A stretch of DNA of 64,000 bases from JBBIJO01 sp037445895. GTDB taxonomy: Bacteria > Bacteroidota > Ignavibacteria > Kapaibacteriales > UBA2268. The notes beneath the pieces were generated by a model, which was not told the origin of the DNA, searched no databases, and was given only the letters and a program-made list of their open reading frames with translations. A program made the position numbers and the translations under genes. Location: positions 1 to 64,000 of the forward strand of contig JBBIJO010000008.1 of NCBI GenBank assembly GCA_037445895.1. Direction: 5' to 3'. Below are positions 9,492 through 18,004 of this stretch, one piece after another. Numbering within the stretch: position 1 is the stretch's first letter; each line of letters opens with the position of its first letter.

Positions 9492-10256
9492 ATGGCAATC
9501 GAAGTTTTAGTTATTGTTTTCTTTGCGATATTCATTCTTTTTTCTGCTATCAAAATTCTCAACGAATACGAAAGGGCAGTTGTGTTTCGGCTCGGGCGCT
9601 ATATCGCTGCAAAAGGTCCCGGGCTTATAATATTAATCCCATTTATCGATAAAATGGTTCGAGTGAGTTTAAGGACTGTTACGCTCGATGTTCCCCCACA
9701 AGATGTTATTACGAAAGACAACGTTTCGATTAAAGTCAGTGCTGTAGTTTATTTCCGAGTTATGGAGGCTGGACGTGCAATAATCGAGGTCGAAAACTAC
9801 CTTTTCGCAACGAGCCAAATAGCTCAAACAACATTGCGAAGCATACTGGGTCAATCGGATTTGGATGAAATACTTGCTGAACGCGAAGCAATCAATAAGA
9901 GATTACAAGCAATAATCGATGACCACACAGAACCTTGGGGGATTAAAGTCTCGTCCGTTGAAATCAAACAAGTAGATTTACCTCTTGAAATGCAAAGAGC
10001 AATGGCACGACAAGCCGAAGCTGAACGTGAACGCCGCTCGAAGATAATCAACGCCGACGGAGAATTCCAAGCTGCCCAACGCTTGCGCGACGCTGCCCAA
10101 ATGATTCAGGATTTCCCAGTTGCTCTTCAACTTCGCTACTTACAAACCTTAGCGGATATAGCAACTGAAAAGAATTCTACAACGATTTTCCCGATTCCGA
10201 TTGATTTAATTACTCCATTTCTCGGTAAAAATAAAGGCGAAGGCTCGTCGAGCTAA
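9492..10256 (+). CDS. SPFH-domain stomatin-like protein (slipin)
   Basis: A 254-residue membrane-anchored SPFH protein. One N-terminal hydrophobic helix (VLVIVFFAIFILFSAI) is followed by NEYERAVVFRLGRY, VPPQDVITKDNVSIKV and a long helical coiled coil rich in Arg and Glu near MARQAEAERERRSKI, all typical of prokaryotic stomatins. These form oligomeric membrane microdomains. I start it at ATG 9492, preceded by AGGTG at good spacing; a TTG at 9468 inside nfeD is less likely. It pairs with the NfeD protease immediately upstream. Its end overlaps the end of convergent pdxA by four bases, leaving no room for a separate terminator. Confidence 0.93.
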   Translation: MAIEVLVIVFFAIFILFSAIKILNEYERAVVFRLGRYIAAKGPGLIILIPFIDKMVRVSLRTVTLDVPPQDVITKDNVSIKVSAVVYFRVMEAGRAIIEVENYLFATSQIAQTTLRSILGQSDLDEILAEREAINKRLQAIIDDHTEPWGIKVSSVEIKQVDLPLEMQRAMARQAEAERERRSKIINADGEFQAAQRLRDAAQMIQDFPVALQLRYLQTLADIATEKNSTTIFPIPIDLITPFLGKNKGEGSSS

Positions 10257-11257
10257 GTTGTAGTTTTTCCCCTGTGCCTGTAGATTTCTATAGCAAGCCG
10301 AACGCTTTCAATTAAACTGGATGGGTCTGCTCTTCCTTTTCCAGCAATATCGAAAGCTGTCCCGTGGTCGGGCGAAGTTCGTATAATAGGAAGGTTCGAT
10401 GTAAAATTTACACCTTTGCCTTTTGTAAGCAGTTTAAAAGGGATAAGTCCTTGGTCGTGGTAGCAAGCAAGAATCCCATCGAACAGCCTATCGAGGCCAA
10501 ATCCAAAGAAACTATCAGCAGGATATGGACCTTTAATAGGAGTTCCATTGTCGATTAACTCTTTTATTGCAGGGATAATAATCTCTTGCTCTTCGCTTCC
10601 AATTATCCCATTTTCGCCACTATGCGGGTTTAATCCTAAAATTGCAATTTTTGGATTCGAGATTCCAAAATCAGATTTTAAAGATTTTGCGAAAGTCAAA
10701 ACTTTATCCTTAATTAATCCAGCGTTTATCAAACTTGGAACCTTTGCAATTGGCTTATGAATAGTAAGCAATGCCATTCTAAATCTTCTATAAGCGAAAA
10801 GCATTAGCGGATTGTTCACACCACATAGACTTGCTATGTATTCTGTATGGGAATAAAATGAACTTCGAGCAAGAGCAAGACTTTCTTTCGAAATGGGTAA
10901 AGTAACGAAACAGTCGAGTTTACCTTCTAATGCATATTTTGTTGTGATTTTGATTGAATTTGCAGCAAGTTCACCCGAAAGGGCATCGACTTTACCAAAT
11001 CTTACCGGAGAGTATGGTTCAATTGGGAAAATTTCAATTGGATAACCCAAAACATAAAGGGTATTCTCGTTTAATTTAACATTGAACTTCGCTTTGCGAA
11101 AATACTCGGCTATTGAAATATTGTTGCCAAAAAGGGTAAATTCAATCAAATTCTTGTTTTTTTTGAAATAGTTGGAAGCAAAAAATTTTGCAAAAATTTC
11201 TAATCCAATACCGTTGACGTCGCCAATAGTAACCCCAATTTTAATTTTATTTTTCAT
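10253..11257 (-). CDS. pdxA: 4-hydroxythreonine-4-phosphate dehydrogenase
   Basis: Oxidises 4-phosphohydroxy-L-threonine with NAD in the DXP-dependent route to pyridoxal phosphate. The 334-residue length is normal. Diagnostic motifs are VTIGDVNGIGLEI at the N-terminus, LGLNPHSGENG, the metal histidine in CYHDQGLIPFKLL, and the C-terminal SPDHGTAFDIAGKGRADP. No pdxJ or other PLP gene is adjacent. The gene is divergent from the beta-propeller lipoprotein, and its 3' end overlaps the SPFH gene by four bases. Confidence 0.96.
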   Translation of the reverse strand: MKNKIKIGVTIGDVNGIGLEIFAKFFASNYFKKNKNLIEFTLFGNNISIAEYFRKAKFNVKLNENTLYVLGYPIEIFPIEPYSPVRFGKVDALSGELAANSIKITTKYALEGKLDCFVTLPISKESLALARSSFYSHTEYIASLCGVNNPLMLFAYRRFRMALLTIHKPIAKVPSLINAGLIKDKVLTFAKSLKSDFGISNPKIAILGLNPHSGENGIIGSEEQEIIIPAIKELIDNGTPIKGPYPADSFFGFGLDRLFDGILACYHDQGLIPFKLLTKGKGVNFTSNLPIIRTSPDHGTAFDIAGKGRADPSSLIESVRLAIEIYRHRGKTTT

Positions 11258-11279
11258 AATTTTATTTTTTAGATTCTTT

Positions 11280-11287
11280 CAAATATA
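11280..11287 (-). promoter_or_regulatory. TAnnTTTG promoter-like box upstream of pdxA
   Basis: On the minus strand this reads TATATTTG, 22 bases before the pdxA start. It is the same octamer as upstream of nfeD and uvrA. Confidence 0.38.
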
Positions 11288-11310
11288 TTAATATTTGCTT
11301 AGTTATAACG

Positions 11311-12393
11311 ATGGATTACAAACTCTTTGTTATTTTATCTTTAATTGCAGTGTTTTTCGGATGCAGCAATCCAGACACAGTAAGTGATAACTCGAACAAA
11401 GATACATCCAAAACAAACATTGCCTTTGTGTTGTGCGAGGGGTTGTATGGATATGATAATTCGACCATCTCGAAAATCAATCTACAAGATTTCAGTGTTA
11501 TAAACAATTTCACAGGTTTGGAGAATCCTAACTTCAGAATTGGCGACACAGGAAACGATATTGTTGTCAAAGGAGACACGTTCTTTGTAGTTGTTACAAC
11601 GTCGAAAGCAGTTGAGTATTTCGACGTACGAACGGGAAAGCTTTTGGGTTATGTTACGTTCGATGGTAATTCGGGTCCGCGCCGCATCGCATTTGTTAAC
11701 GATACTTTAGCTCTTGTTTCCGATTTTTATGCCGATTGTTTACACATTTTAAATATTAAACAAAACAAAGTTATTGGCAAAATTCAAGTTGGTCCAGCGC
11801 CAGAATTTGTTGCAATTTATCGAGATAAGGCTTTCGTAGCAAATTCTGGTTTTGGCGATTTACGTGCCAATGAACCGAAAGCGGGAACTCTTTCGGTTAT
11901 CAATCTTCAAAATTTTCAAGAAGAAAAAAATATTTGGGTGGGTCCTAATCCAATCGAAGTCCTTGTTTGCGACGATGTTGGAAGTATTTTCGTTTCATAT
12001 AACCATTTACCATCGTTAAAAGATTCTGTTGGAGGAATTGTCGAATTTGACATCAATACGCTCGAACGTAAACGAGAATGGCGAGGCTTTGCTCGTTCAT
12101 TATTTTGGGCTTCAAGTGAGAATGCTATTTATTTTTTGTCGAACGAATTAGTCGATAAAATTAATTTAAGTAATAGGAAATTAGATACTGTTATTACCAA
12201 TCCCAAACCCGAGGAAATTTGGTATTCCTTATCGGTAGATGAATATAATCACTACTTGTTGATTGGTAATGCTAAAAATTACACAATCGAAGGGGAAGTT
12301 ATGGTATATTCCAATAAAGGGCAAATAGCCTTAATAAAAAATATCAAAGTTGGAGTTAATCCTAACAAGATACTTCCATTGCAACAAAAATAG
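11311..12393 (+). CDS. YncE-like beta-propeller lipoprotein
   Basis: A 360-residue lipoprotein. The signal peptide ends in a lipobox-like VFFGCSNP, so Cys18 would be lipidated, and a short Ser/Asp/Asn-rich linker follows. The body shows repeated propeller blades of the form VVKGDTFFVVVTTSKAVEYFD, AIYRDKAFVANSGF and INLQNF, similar to YncE and to DUF5074-type proteins of Bacteroidota. Such proteins bind ligands or partners, but no substrate can be inferred. It stands alone between divergent pdxA and the downstream Fe-S oxidoreductase, 54 bases away, with which it may be co-transcribed. Confidence 0.8.
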   Translation: MDYKLFVILSLIAVFFGCSNPDTVSDNSNKDTSKTNIAFVLCEGLYGYDNSTISKINLQDFSVINNFTGLENPNFRIGDTGNDIVVKGDTFFVVVTTSKAVEYFDVRTGKLLGYVTFDGNSGPRRIAFVNDTLALVSDFYADCLHILNIKQNKVIGKIQVGPAPEFVAIYRDKAFVANSGFGDLRANEPKAGTLSVINLQNFQEEKNIWVGPNPIEVLVCDDVGSIFVSYNHLPSLKDSVGGIVEFDINTLERKREWRGFARSLFWASSENAIYFLSNELVDKINLSNRKLDTVITNPKPEEIWYSLSVDEYNHYLLIGNAKNYTIEGEVMVYSNKGQIALIKNIKVGVNPNKILPLQQK

Positions 12394-12447
12394 CAACTTT
12401 TTGATTACAGTTTCTTTTAGAATCTTCATTTAGAAGCGTAGTTTGGA

Positions 12448-14496
12448 ATGCATTTTTTTTATTTTGTATTTTCTTTATTCAGCAAAAAACCTATGGAGAA
12501 AATAATAATTTTTGGAATCATCACTTTTCTTTCATTTGCTTTTTTATCGTTAAACTTATATAGATTTTCTCGAATAGTCCGATTAGCCCAGCCAGAGAAG
12601 CGGACCGATAGATTTTGGCTAAGAGTAAAAAATATGTTTCGTGTGGCTTTATTACAAAGCAAAATACTTCGTGAACCATTTGCGGGTTTAATCCATGTTG
12701 GAATTTTTTGGGGTTTTTTAGTTCTGCTCTTATCTGCATCCGAAGCAGTTTTTCAAGGTTTTTTCCCTTCATTTTCGTGGTCGTTCCTACACTCTTTTTA
12801 TAGTATAGTAACATTTTCGACAGACGTCTTTTGTGTTATCGTCATCTTTGCTATTGTTTTTGCTACATTTCGTCGTTACGTCGTCAAAGTAAAGAGATTG
12901 CAGGGGAATCGCAATGAAATGCTCGACGCGGTTGTTGTGCTTGGAAGCATACTCATAATCGTTACTGCACTACTCCTCGAAAATGCAGCAAAAATCAAAA
13001 CCAATGGTCAAGAAGAATGGGAATTTTTACCGATTTCCAATGTTTTGAGTAACATTTTTAGCGCCGAAGATTCACATTTCTTCTACCAATTTTTTTGGTG
13101 GATTCATATCCTTTGGATTTACTTCTTTATGAACTATCTTTACTATTCAAAGCACTTTCATATTTTTACATCGGTTCAAAATGTCTTTTTCCGAGAACCA
13201 GAAAAATTCTTCAAATTAAATCAAATTAACTTCGAAAGCGAAAATTTAGAAAAATTCGGCGTAGTAGATTTCGAAGATCTCAGTTGGAAATCAATTCACG
13301 ACAGTTTTAGTTGTACTCACTGTGGACGTTGCGATAGCGTTTGTCCTGCGAACATCACTGGCAAAGTTCTTAGCCCTCGCGACATTATTGTTCAAACCCG
13401 TCGAAGAGCCTCCGAAAAAGGAACGATTCTTTTAAAGCAGCAAAAATTTTCAAATTATGAAGTAAAGAACACCGAGAGGTCTATACTCGAACGAAAATTT
13501 ATCGGAGACTACGAGAATGTCGAAGGTCTTTGGCAATGTCTAACTTGCGGTGCCTGTATGAATGAATGCCCGATAAGTATAGAACATTTAAATCCAATTA
13601 TTGGAATGCGTCGCTCGCAAGTTATGATGGAAGCCGATTTCCCACCGCTTTTGCAAAATGTATTTTCGAGTTTGGAAAATAACGGTGCACCTTGGCAATT
13701 TCCCTCGACGGAACGAGCTTCTTGGGCGGATGGTCTCGGTATCCAAGTTGCTTCGGAGAACCCAAATTTCGAGTATTTATTTTGGGTAGGATGTGCTGGC
13801 AGTTTCGATGAACGTTCTAAAAAAATTTCGATAGCTTTTGCCAGACTTTTGCAAAAAGCAGAGGTAAGTTTTGCCATTCTCGGCTCCGAAGAAATGTGCA
13901 ATGGCGACGTTGCCCGCCGAACAGGGAACGAATATCTTGCAGATTTTCTAATAAAGACTAATATCGGAACTCTTAATCGTTATAATGTAAAAAAAATATT
14001 AACCATTTGTCCACATTGTTTCAATATATTTAAAAATGAATACCCAGATTTTGGTGGTAACTTCGAAGTTTATCACCACACACAATTTTTATATGAACTT
14101 GTTCAAGAAGGAAAATTACGGTTAAAGAAAAACTTCGACGAGATTCCTGCTTACCACGACTCTTGTTATCTTGGAAGGTATAATAATATTTACGCTCCTC
14201 CACGCGAAATTTTAAAGATGATTTACGGCGGGAACGTTTGTGAGCCCAAACACCACCACGATAAAGGGGTATGTTGTGGAGCGGGTGGTGGTATGCTTTT
14301 CCTCGAAGAAACAAAAGGCAAGCGAATTAACATACATCGCACCGAAGAATTGATGGAGACTAATGCCAACGTTTTAACTTGTAACTGCCCATTTTGTATG
14401 ACAATGCTTTCCGATGGGATTAAAGCCAAAAATAAAGATGATGAAATACAGACAAAAGATATTGCCGAAATTGTTCTCGAGAATCTAATTCAATAG
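12448..14496 (+). CDS. Membrane-anchored HdrD-like Fe-S oxidoreductase (NarI-like + 2x4Fe-4S + CCG)
   Basis: A fusion of 682 residues. The N-terminal 230 residues have five to six membrane helices with histidines placed as in NarI/HdrE-type cytochrome b (LIHVGIFWG, WWIHILWIYF). Two 4Fe-4S sites follow, CTHCGRCDSVCP near residue 288 and CLTCGACMNECP near 365. The C-terminal half holds two cysteine-rich CCG domains, with CPHCFNIF, HDSCYLGRYN, CCGAGGG and CNCPFCM, the heterodisulfide-reductase HdrD/GlpC pattern that carries a noncubane cluster. Such proteins pass electrons between quinone and a soluble flavoprotein or thiol partner. ATG 12493 would also give a viable start. No electron-transfer flavoprotein gene is adjacent, so the partner is unknown. 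Confidence 0.85.
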   Translation: MHFFYFVFSLFSKKPMEKIIIFGIITFLSFAFLSLNLYRFSRIVRLAQPEKRTDRFWLRVKNMFRVALLQSKILREPFAGLIHVGIFWGFLVLLLSASEAVFQGFFPSFSWSFLHSFYSIVTFSTDVFCVIVIFAIVFATFRRYVVKVKRLQGNRNEMLDAVVVLGSILIIVTALLLENAAKIKTNGQEEWEFLPISNVLSNIFSAEDSHFFYQFFWWIHILWIYFFMNYLYYSKHFHIFTSVQNVFFREPEKFFKLNQINFESENLEKFGVVDFEDLSWKSIHDSFSCTHCGRCDSVCPANITGKVLSPRDIIVQTRRRASEKGTILLKQQKFSNYEVKNTERSILERKFIGDYENVEGLWQCLTCGACMNECPISIEHLNPIIGMRRSQVMMEADFPPLLQNVFSSLENNGAPWQFPSTERASWADGLGIQVASENPNFEYLFWVGCAGSFDERSKKISIAFARLLQKAEVSFAILGSEEMCNGDVARRTGNEYLADFLIKTNIGTLNRYNVKKILTICPHCFNIFKNEYPDFGGNFEVYHHTQFLYELVQEGKLRLKKNFDEIPAYHDSCYLGRYNNIYAPPREILKMIYGGNVCEPKHHHDKGVCCGAGGGMLFLEETKGKRINIHRTEELMETNANVLTCNCPFCMTMLSDGIKAKNKDDEIQTKDIAEIVLENLIQ

Positions 14497-14507
14497 ATAA
14501 AAAGATA

Positions 14508-14855
14508 TTAACCATCTATTCGGCAACATTTAGGTAGTTTCTTGTATGCTTTGGGATTCCGTTTTACATCGTCGGCGTCGTAACCTAAATTAGAAATTGT
14601 TATACGAATTTCCTCAAGCTTGATTTTACTCTCGTCATATTTTATCTTTAACATTTTAGTATCGACATCGAGGTTAACTTCGCTAACGCCATCGAGTTTC
14701 GAAACCTTCCCTTCGATTCTTTCTTTGCACATTTCGCATACAGCCGAAGTCTTGATTTCGGCAGTTTTAAGTTCGCTCGATTGAGCAGTCGAATCAATTT
14801 GCACAAAAAACATTAAAATTAAGAAACTTAATATCGCAACAACTGATTCTTTCAT
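14508..14855 (-). CDS. Exported heavy-metal-associated (HMA) domain protein
   Basis: A 115-residue protein with an N-terminal signal peptide (about 1-24) and a ferredoxin-like HMA fold. The metal-binding pair is in CEMCKERIEG, followed by LDGVSEVNLDVDTKMLKIKY and the LGYDADDV ending typical of copper chaperones and MerP-like proteins. An additional CC pair near the C-terminus (KLPKCCR) could add metal ligands. It probably binds copper or another soft metal in the periplasm. It converges with the Fe-S oxidoreductase with only 11 bases between stop codons and has no metal-transport gene next to it. Confidence 0.8.
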   Translation of the reverse strand: MKESVVAILSFLILMFFVQIDSTAQSSELKTAEIKTSAVCEMCKERIEGKVSKLDGVSEVNLDVDTKMLKIKYDESKIKLEEIRITISNLGYDADDVKRNPKAYKKLPKCCRIDG

Positions 14856-14960
14856 AATATCCCTAAAGTTTTATTAAATAAAATTTTTACATTTCAAAGA
14901 TTGATTGCCTCGAAAACTCAAATTTAATTATTTTTAAAAATATTTCTAAACAATATTTCT

Positions 14961-14968
14961 TAATTTTG
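14961..14968 (+). promoter_or_regulatory. TAnnTTTG promoter-like box upstream of the CorA-like gene
   Basis: TAATTTTG lies 19 bases before ATG 14988. It matches the Bacteroidota -7 element but has no recognisable -33 partner. Confidence 0.35.
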
Positions 14969-14987
14969 AAAATTTACAAGGGGCGAG

Positions 14988-15908
14988 ATGGTAAACGTAT
15001 TTTGCATTCAAAACGATAGATTAGTCGAAAATCCTACGGGTAACTTGTTTTTTTATACACATTTATCCGACCAAGAAAAGTCCGAATTAATCCAAAAATA
15101 TGAAATAGACGAGCATACGCTGAATTCCTCGCTCGATCCCGAAGAATTGGCTCGTATGGAATTCGAACCAAATCATTATGCTTTTATTATTAAAGCACCA
15201 AAGCACCATATCGCAAAAGACGAACTTTTGTTTCGAGTTCAATCAATCGGTATGTTCCTTTTTTCGGACAAATTAATTGTAGTATCTCAAGATTCATTAA
15301 TACCGGTGCTTTCTACAAAACCTTTCCAAAAACTTTTTTCGATTAAAGATGTCTTTTTTAAGATTATTTTTAGCTTTATTATTCAATTCTATTCACACTT
15401 GAACACTATAAACAAAATATCGGATGAACTTGAACAAAAACTTAGTTCGGCGCAAGAAAATAGATACCTTCTCCAGTTATTTTCGCTCGAAAAGAGCCTT
15501 GTGTATTATCATAATGCGATTACTACCAATCAGTTCTTGCTCGAAAAAATTAAATTCAATTCCAATAAAATTAACATATCGGAGGAAGAAAAAGAATTGC
15601 TCGAAGACATATTAATTGAAAATAACCAGTGCCTACGCCAAGCCGAAACGTATGCTTCGATTCTTGCTAACCTGATGGATGCCCGAGCATCGATAATTGC
15701 AAACAACCTTAATATCTTAATGAAAATTTTGAATATTATAACTATTACTATAATGGTTCCTACATTTGTAGTTAGTCTCTTTTCAATGAATGTTCATATT
15801 CCGATGCAAGATATTCCATTTGCTTTCTGGATTATATTAACGTTGTCGATTGTTTCTGCAGTTGGATTTATAATTATTTGGAATACCAAAATAACAAAGT
15901 GGAGGTAA
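14988..15908 (+). CDS. CorA-family divalent cation channel, SMN variant
   Basis: A 306-residue CorA-like protein with a cytoplasmic alpha/beta domain, a long helical stalk (about 130-240) and two C-terminal membrane helices. In characterised CorA channels the first helix ends in a GMN selectivity motif. Here the equivalent stretch reads VVSLFSMNVHIPM, so Gly is replaced by Ser. The second helix and basic tail (NTKITKWR) are normal. Mg2+ or Co2+ transport is therefore likely by family but needs testing. AAGGGGCGAG precedes the ATG. The stop codon overlaps the ribosome binding site of the DUF971 gene, indicating an operon. Confidence 0.82.
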   Translation: MVNVFCIQNDRLVENPTGNLFFYTHLSDQEKSELIQKYEIDEHTLNSSLDPEELARMEFEPNHYAFIIKAPKHHIAKDELLFRVQSIGMFLFSDKLIVVSQDSLIPVLSTKPFQKLFSIKDVFFKIIFSFIIQFYSHLNTINKISDELEQKLSSAQENRYLLQLFSLEKSLVYYHNAITTNQFLLEKIKFNSNKINISEEEKELLEDILIENNQCLRQAETYASILANLMDARASIIANNLNILMKILNIITITIMVPTFVVSLFSMNVHIPMQDIPFAFWIILTLSIVSAVGFIIIWNTKITKWR

Positions 15909-15910
15909 AG

Positions 15911-16231
15911 TTGTTCCCAACTGAAATAAGGAAAATCAATGAAAATACCTTGCAAATAAATTGGATTGATGGGTTTAGTTCAACGATTTCACTCCAAAAT
16001 TTACGAAAAAGTTGCCCCTGTGCACAATGCCAGGGAGAGGAAATTGGAGGGAGGAAATATATTCCGCCGAAACTCGAAATTGCTCGGCAAGGGATGTATG
16101 AAATTGATGCAGTTGAGCCAGTTGGAAATTATGCGGTGAGTATTCGATGGAAAGATGGTCACGACACTGGTATCTACACTTTTGAGTATCTTCGAGAAAT
16201 TATGGAAAAATTCGCCTCTGACACTAAATAG
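15911..16231 (+). CDS. DUF971 / GBBH-like N-terminal domain protein
   Basis: A 106-residue protein with DGFSSTISLQNLR, CPCAQCQGE and IRWKDGHDTGIYTFEYLR, the pattern of the DUF971 family, which matches the N-terminal domain of gamma-butyrobetaine hydroxylases and binds zinc or Fe-S through the cysteines. Members are often linked to iron-sulfur carrier proteins, but their role is not settled. I chose TTG 15911 because GGAGG, which overlaps the end of the CorA-like gene, lies five bases before it. An ATG at 15878 in the same frame would overlap that gene by 31 bases and lacks a binding site. Confidence 0.8.
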   Translation: MFPTEIRKINENTLQINWIDGFSSTISLQNLRKSCPCAQCQGEEIGGRKYIPPKLEIARQGMYEIDAVEPVGNYAVSIRWKDGHDTGIYTFEYLREIMEKFASDTK

Positions 16232-16414
16232 TAATTTATACAGCATTTTATCCTTTTTATTCTGAAAAATTTAAGCAGCCGAAGAGTTTACAATTAACGT
16301 GATTAGCATTCGTTTCGATTTTTTTATTGTGCTCGCTTTGACAAAGTCGATATTTTGTGTTTCCGAGTCGGTCTTCATAGACTATCAAAATTGCGAGAAT
16401 ACAAAGAAAAATAA

Positions 16415-16446
16415 AAAGGGGACAACAAAGGGTCCCCTTTCTATTT
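16415..16446. terminator. Bidirectional intrinsic terminator
   Basis: AAAGGGGAC (16415-16423) pairs perfectly with GTCCCCTTT (16432-16440) over an 8-base loop, flanked by A-rich and T-rich sequence. It sits between the converging DUF971 and lipoprotein genes. Confidence 0.85.
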
Positions 16447-16467
16447 AGAATTTTTAATATGCGCGAT

Positions 16468-16842
16468 TTAAGGAATGTCGGCTCGGGCAGCGATATTCAT
16501 TATGATACCTTTTTCTTTGTTCGTAATGTAACCGTTTTTCAACAAATAATTGGTTAAGTGTGCCATACAACTGACGAAATCGCCGTGATTCCTTGCGTTT
16601 TCCTTACACTTTTGAATTTTATCGTTGATGGTTTCTCCATCTGCGAGCGTTTGATTCTCGATGCCAGTGTCGTAAATATTTCCGTATTTATCGACAATGA
16701 CAATTGTAGTCGAAGAAGGTGGCTCGACTTGGATTATAACTAAACTTGGTTCCTGTGTATTCGTAGGGTTCGTTGTATCTTGTTGGCAGCCTAAGAACCC
16801 TAAAAATAGTGCTACAAAGGCAAAAAGGAAATACTTATTCAT
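16468..16842 (-). CDS. Small lipoprotein, unknown function
   Basis: A 124-residue protein with a signal peptide ending LGFLGCQQD, a clear lipobox, then a Thr/Asn-rich linker. The rest contains VIVDKYGNIYDTG and a two-cysteine stretch (KCKENARNHGDFVSCM) that could form a disulfide. GGAGG lies upstream of ATG 16842. I do not recognise the family. It is monocistronic and shares a terminator with the DUF971 gene. Confidence 0.7.
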   Translation of the reverse strand: MNKYFLFAFVALFLGFLGCQQDTTNPTNTQEPSLVIIQVEPPSSTTIVIVDKYGNIYDTGIENQTLADGETINDKIQKCKENARNHGDFVSCMAHLTNYLLKNGYITNKEKGIIMNIAARADIP

Positions 16843-16912
16843 CTGTCATCCCTCCAAATTAAGTTAAAAATAACGTTACAATAATATCACGATTCTATTT
16901 TAAAATTATTTT

Positions 16913-17986
16913 TTAATAGTCTCTAATTTGTGTATCGCCCTTTAATGCATAAAACACACATTCTGTTAGTGCAAACATTTCGTCTTCTCCCGGATAGACA
17001 AAAATCGGGGCTATAAAGGAGATTCTTTCCTTAATCCAATCGACGAGAGATAGCGAGTTTGCTAATCCACCAGTAATTAGAATTGCGTCAACATTTCCCT
17101 TTAAAGTTGTGCTCGCGGCTCCCACTTCTTTTGCAATTTGGTAAGCCATAGCTTGATAGATTAGCTTTGCTCGGTCATCGTTTTGAGCAATTCGCTTTTC
17201 GACGTCAATTGCACTATTTGTTCCAAGGTAGGCAACAATACCTCCTCTTCCCGTAATCATTTTTCGTATATCTATATAAGTGTATTTGCCGGAAAAGCAT
17301 AATCGAGCTAATTGCCCAGCCGGTAGTGTTCCCGAACGTTCTGGCGAAAAAGGTCCTTCGCCATCTAATCCATTATTTACATCAATGACACGACCATTTT
17401 TGTGGGCACCGACAGTAATTCCTCCCCCAAGATGGACTACAATAAGATTTAACTCGTCGTATCTTTTCTTTTGTTCTCTTGCAAATCGTCGAGCAACAGC
17501 TTTTTGATTTAGAGCGTGGAAAATACTTACTCTTGGAAGTTCGGGATGCCCAGAAATTCTTGCAATTTCGTCCAATTCATCAACGACGACAGGGTCGGCA
17601 ATGAAAGATGGAACGTTAGGTCCGATTACTTTGGCTATTTCATAAGCAAGAATAGCACCTAAATTCGAAGCGTGTTCGCCATAAAGCTCATTGCGTAAAT
17701 CCTCGAGCATTTTTGTGTTAACGCGATAGACGCCGCTTGGAATGGGTCGAACTAATCCACCCCTTCCAACAACAGCATTAATGTTTCTAATGTCAATATT
17801 AGCTTCCTCGATGGCTTCGATAATGACTTGTTTGCGGAAATCGTATTGGTCGAAGATTCGGTCGTATCTTCTTAATTCTTCAATACTATGACGAATTGTG
17901 AATGTAAATTCTTCGTCTAAATTTCGAAAAATAGCTATTTTTGTTGATGTCGAACCAGGATTAATTGATAATATCCTTAAAACCAT
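16913..17986 (-). CDS. buk: Butyrate kinase
   Basis: Interconverts butyrate (or branched short-chain acids) plus ATP with the acyl phosphate. The 357 residues show the acetate/butyrate kinase fold with INPGSTSTKIAIF at the N-terminus, GRGGLVRPIPSGVY, VVHLGGGITVGAH, NNGLDGEGPFSPERSG and ITGGLANS. The combination GRGG...PIPSG and the size separate it from acetate kinase. The usual partner, phosphate butyryltransferase, is not in the window. The gene is followed on the same strand, upstream in transcription, by a response-regulator kinase with an 18-base gap, so the two may be co-transcribed. Confidence 0.93.
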   Translation of the reverse strand: MVLRILSINPGSTSTKIAIFRNLDEEFTFTIRHSIEELRRYDRIFDQYDFRKQVIIEAIEEANIDIRNINAVVGRGGLVRPIPSGVYRVNTKMLEDLRNELYGEHASNLGAILAYEIAKVIGPNVPSFIADPVVVDELDEIARISGHPELPRVSIFHALNQKAVARRFAREQKKRYDELNLIVVHLGGGITVGAHKNGRVIDVNNGLDGEGPFSPERSGTLPAGQLARLCFSGKYTYIDIRKMITGRGGIVAYLGTNSAIDVEKRIAQNDDRAKLIYQAMAYQIAKEVGAASTTLKGNVDAILITGGLANSLSLVDWIKERISFIAPIFVYPGEDEMFALTECVFYALKGDTQIRDY

Positions 17987-18004
17987 ATAGCCTCTTTGTT
18001 TATC

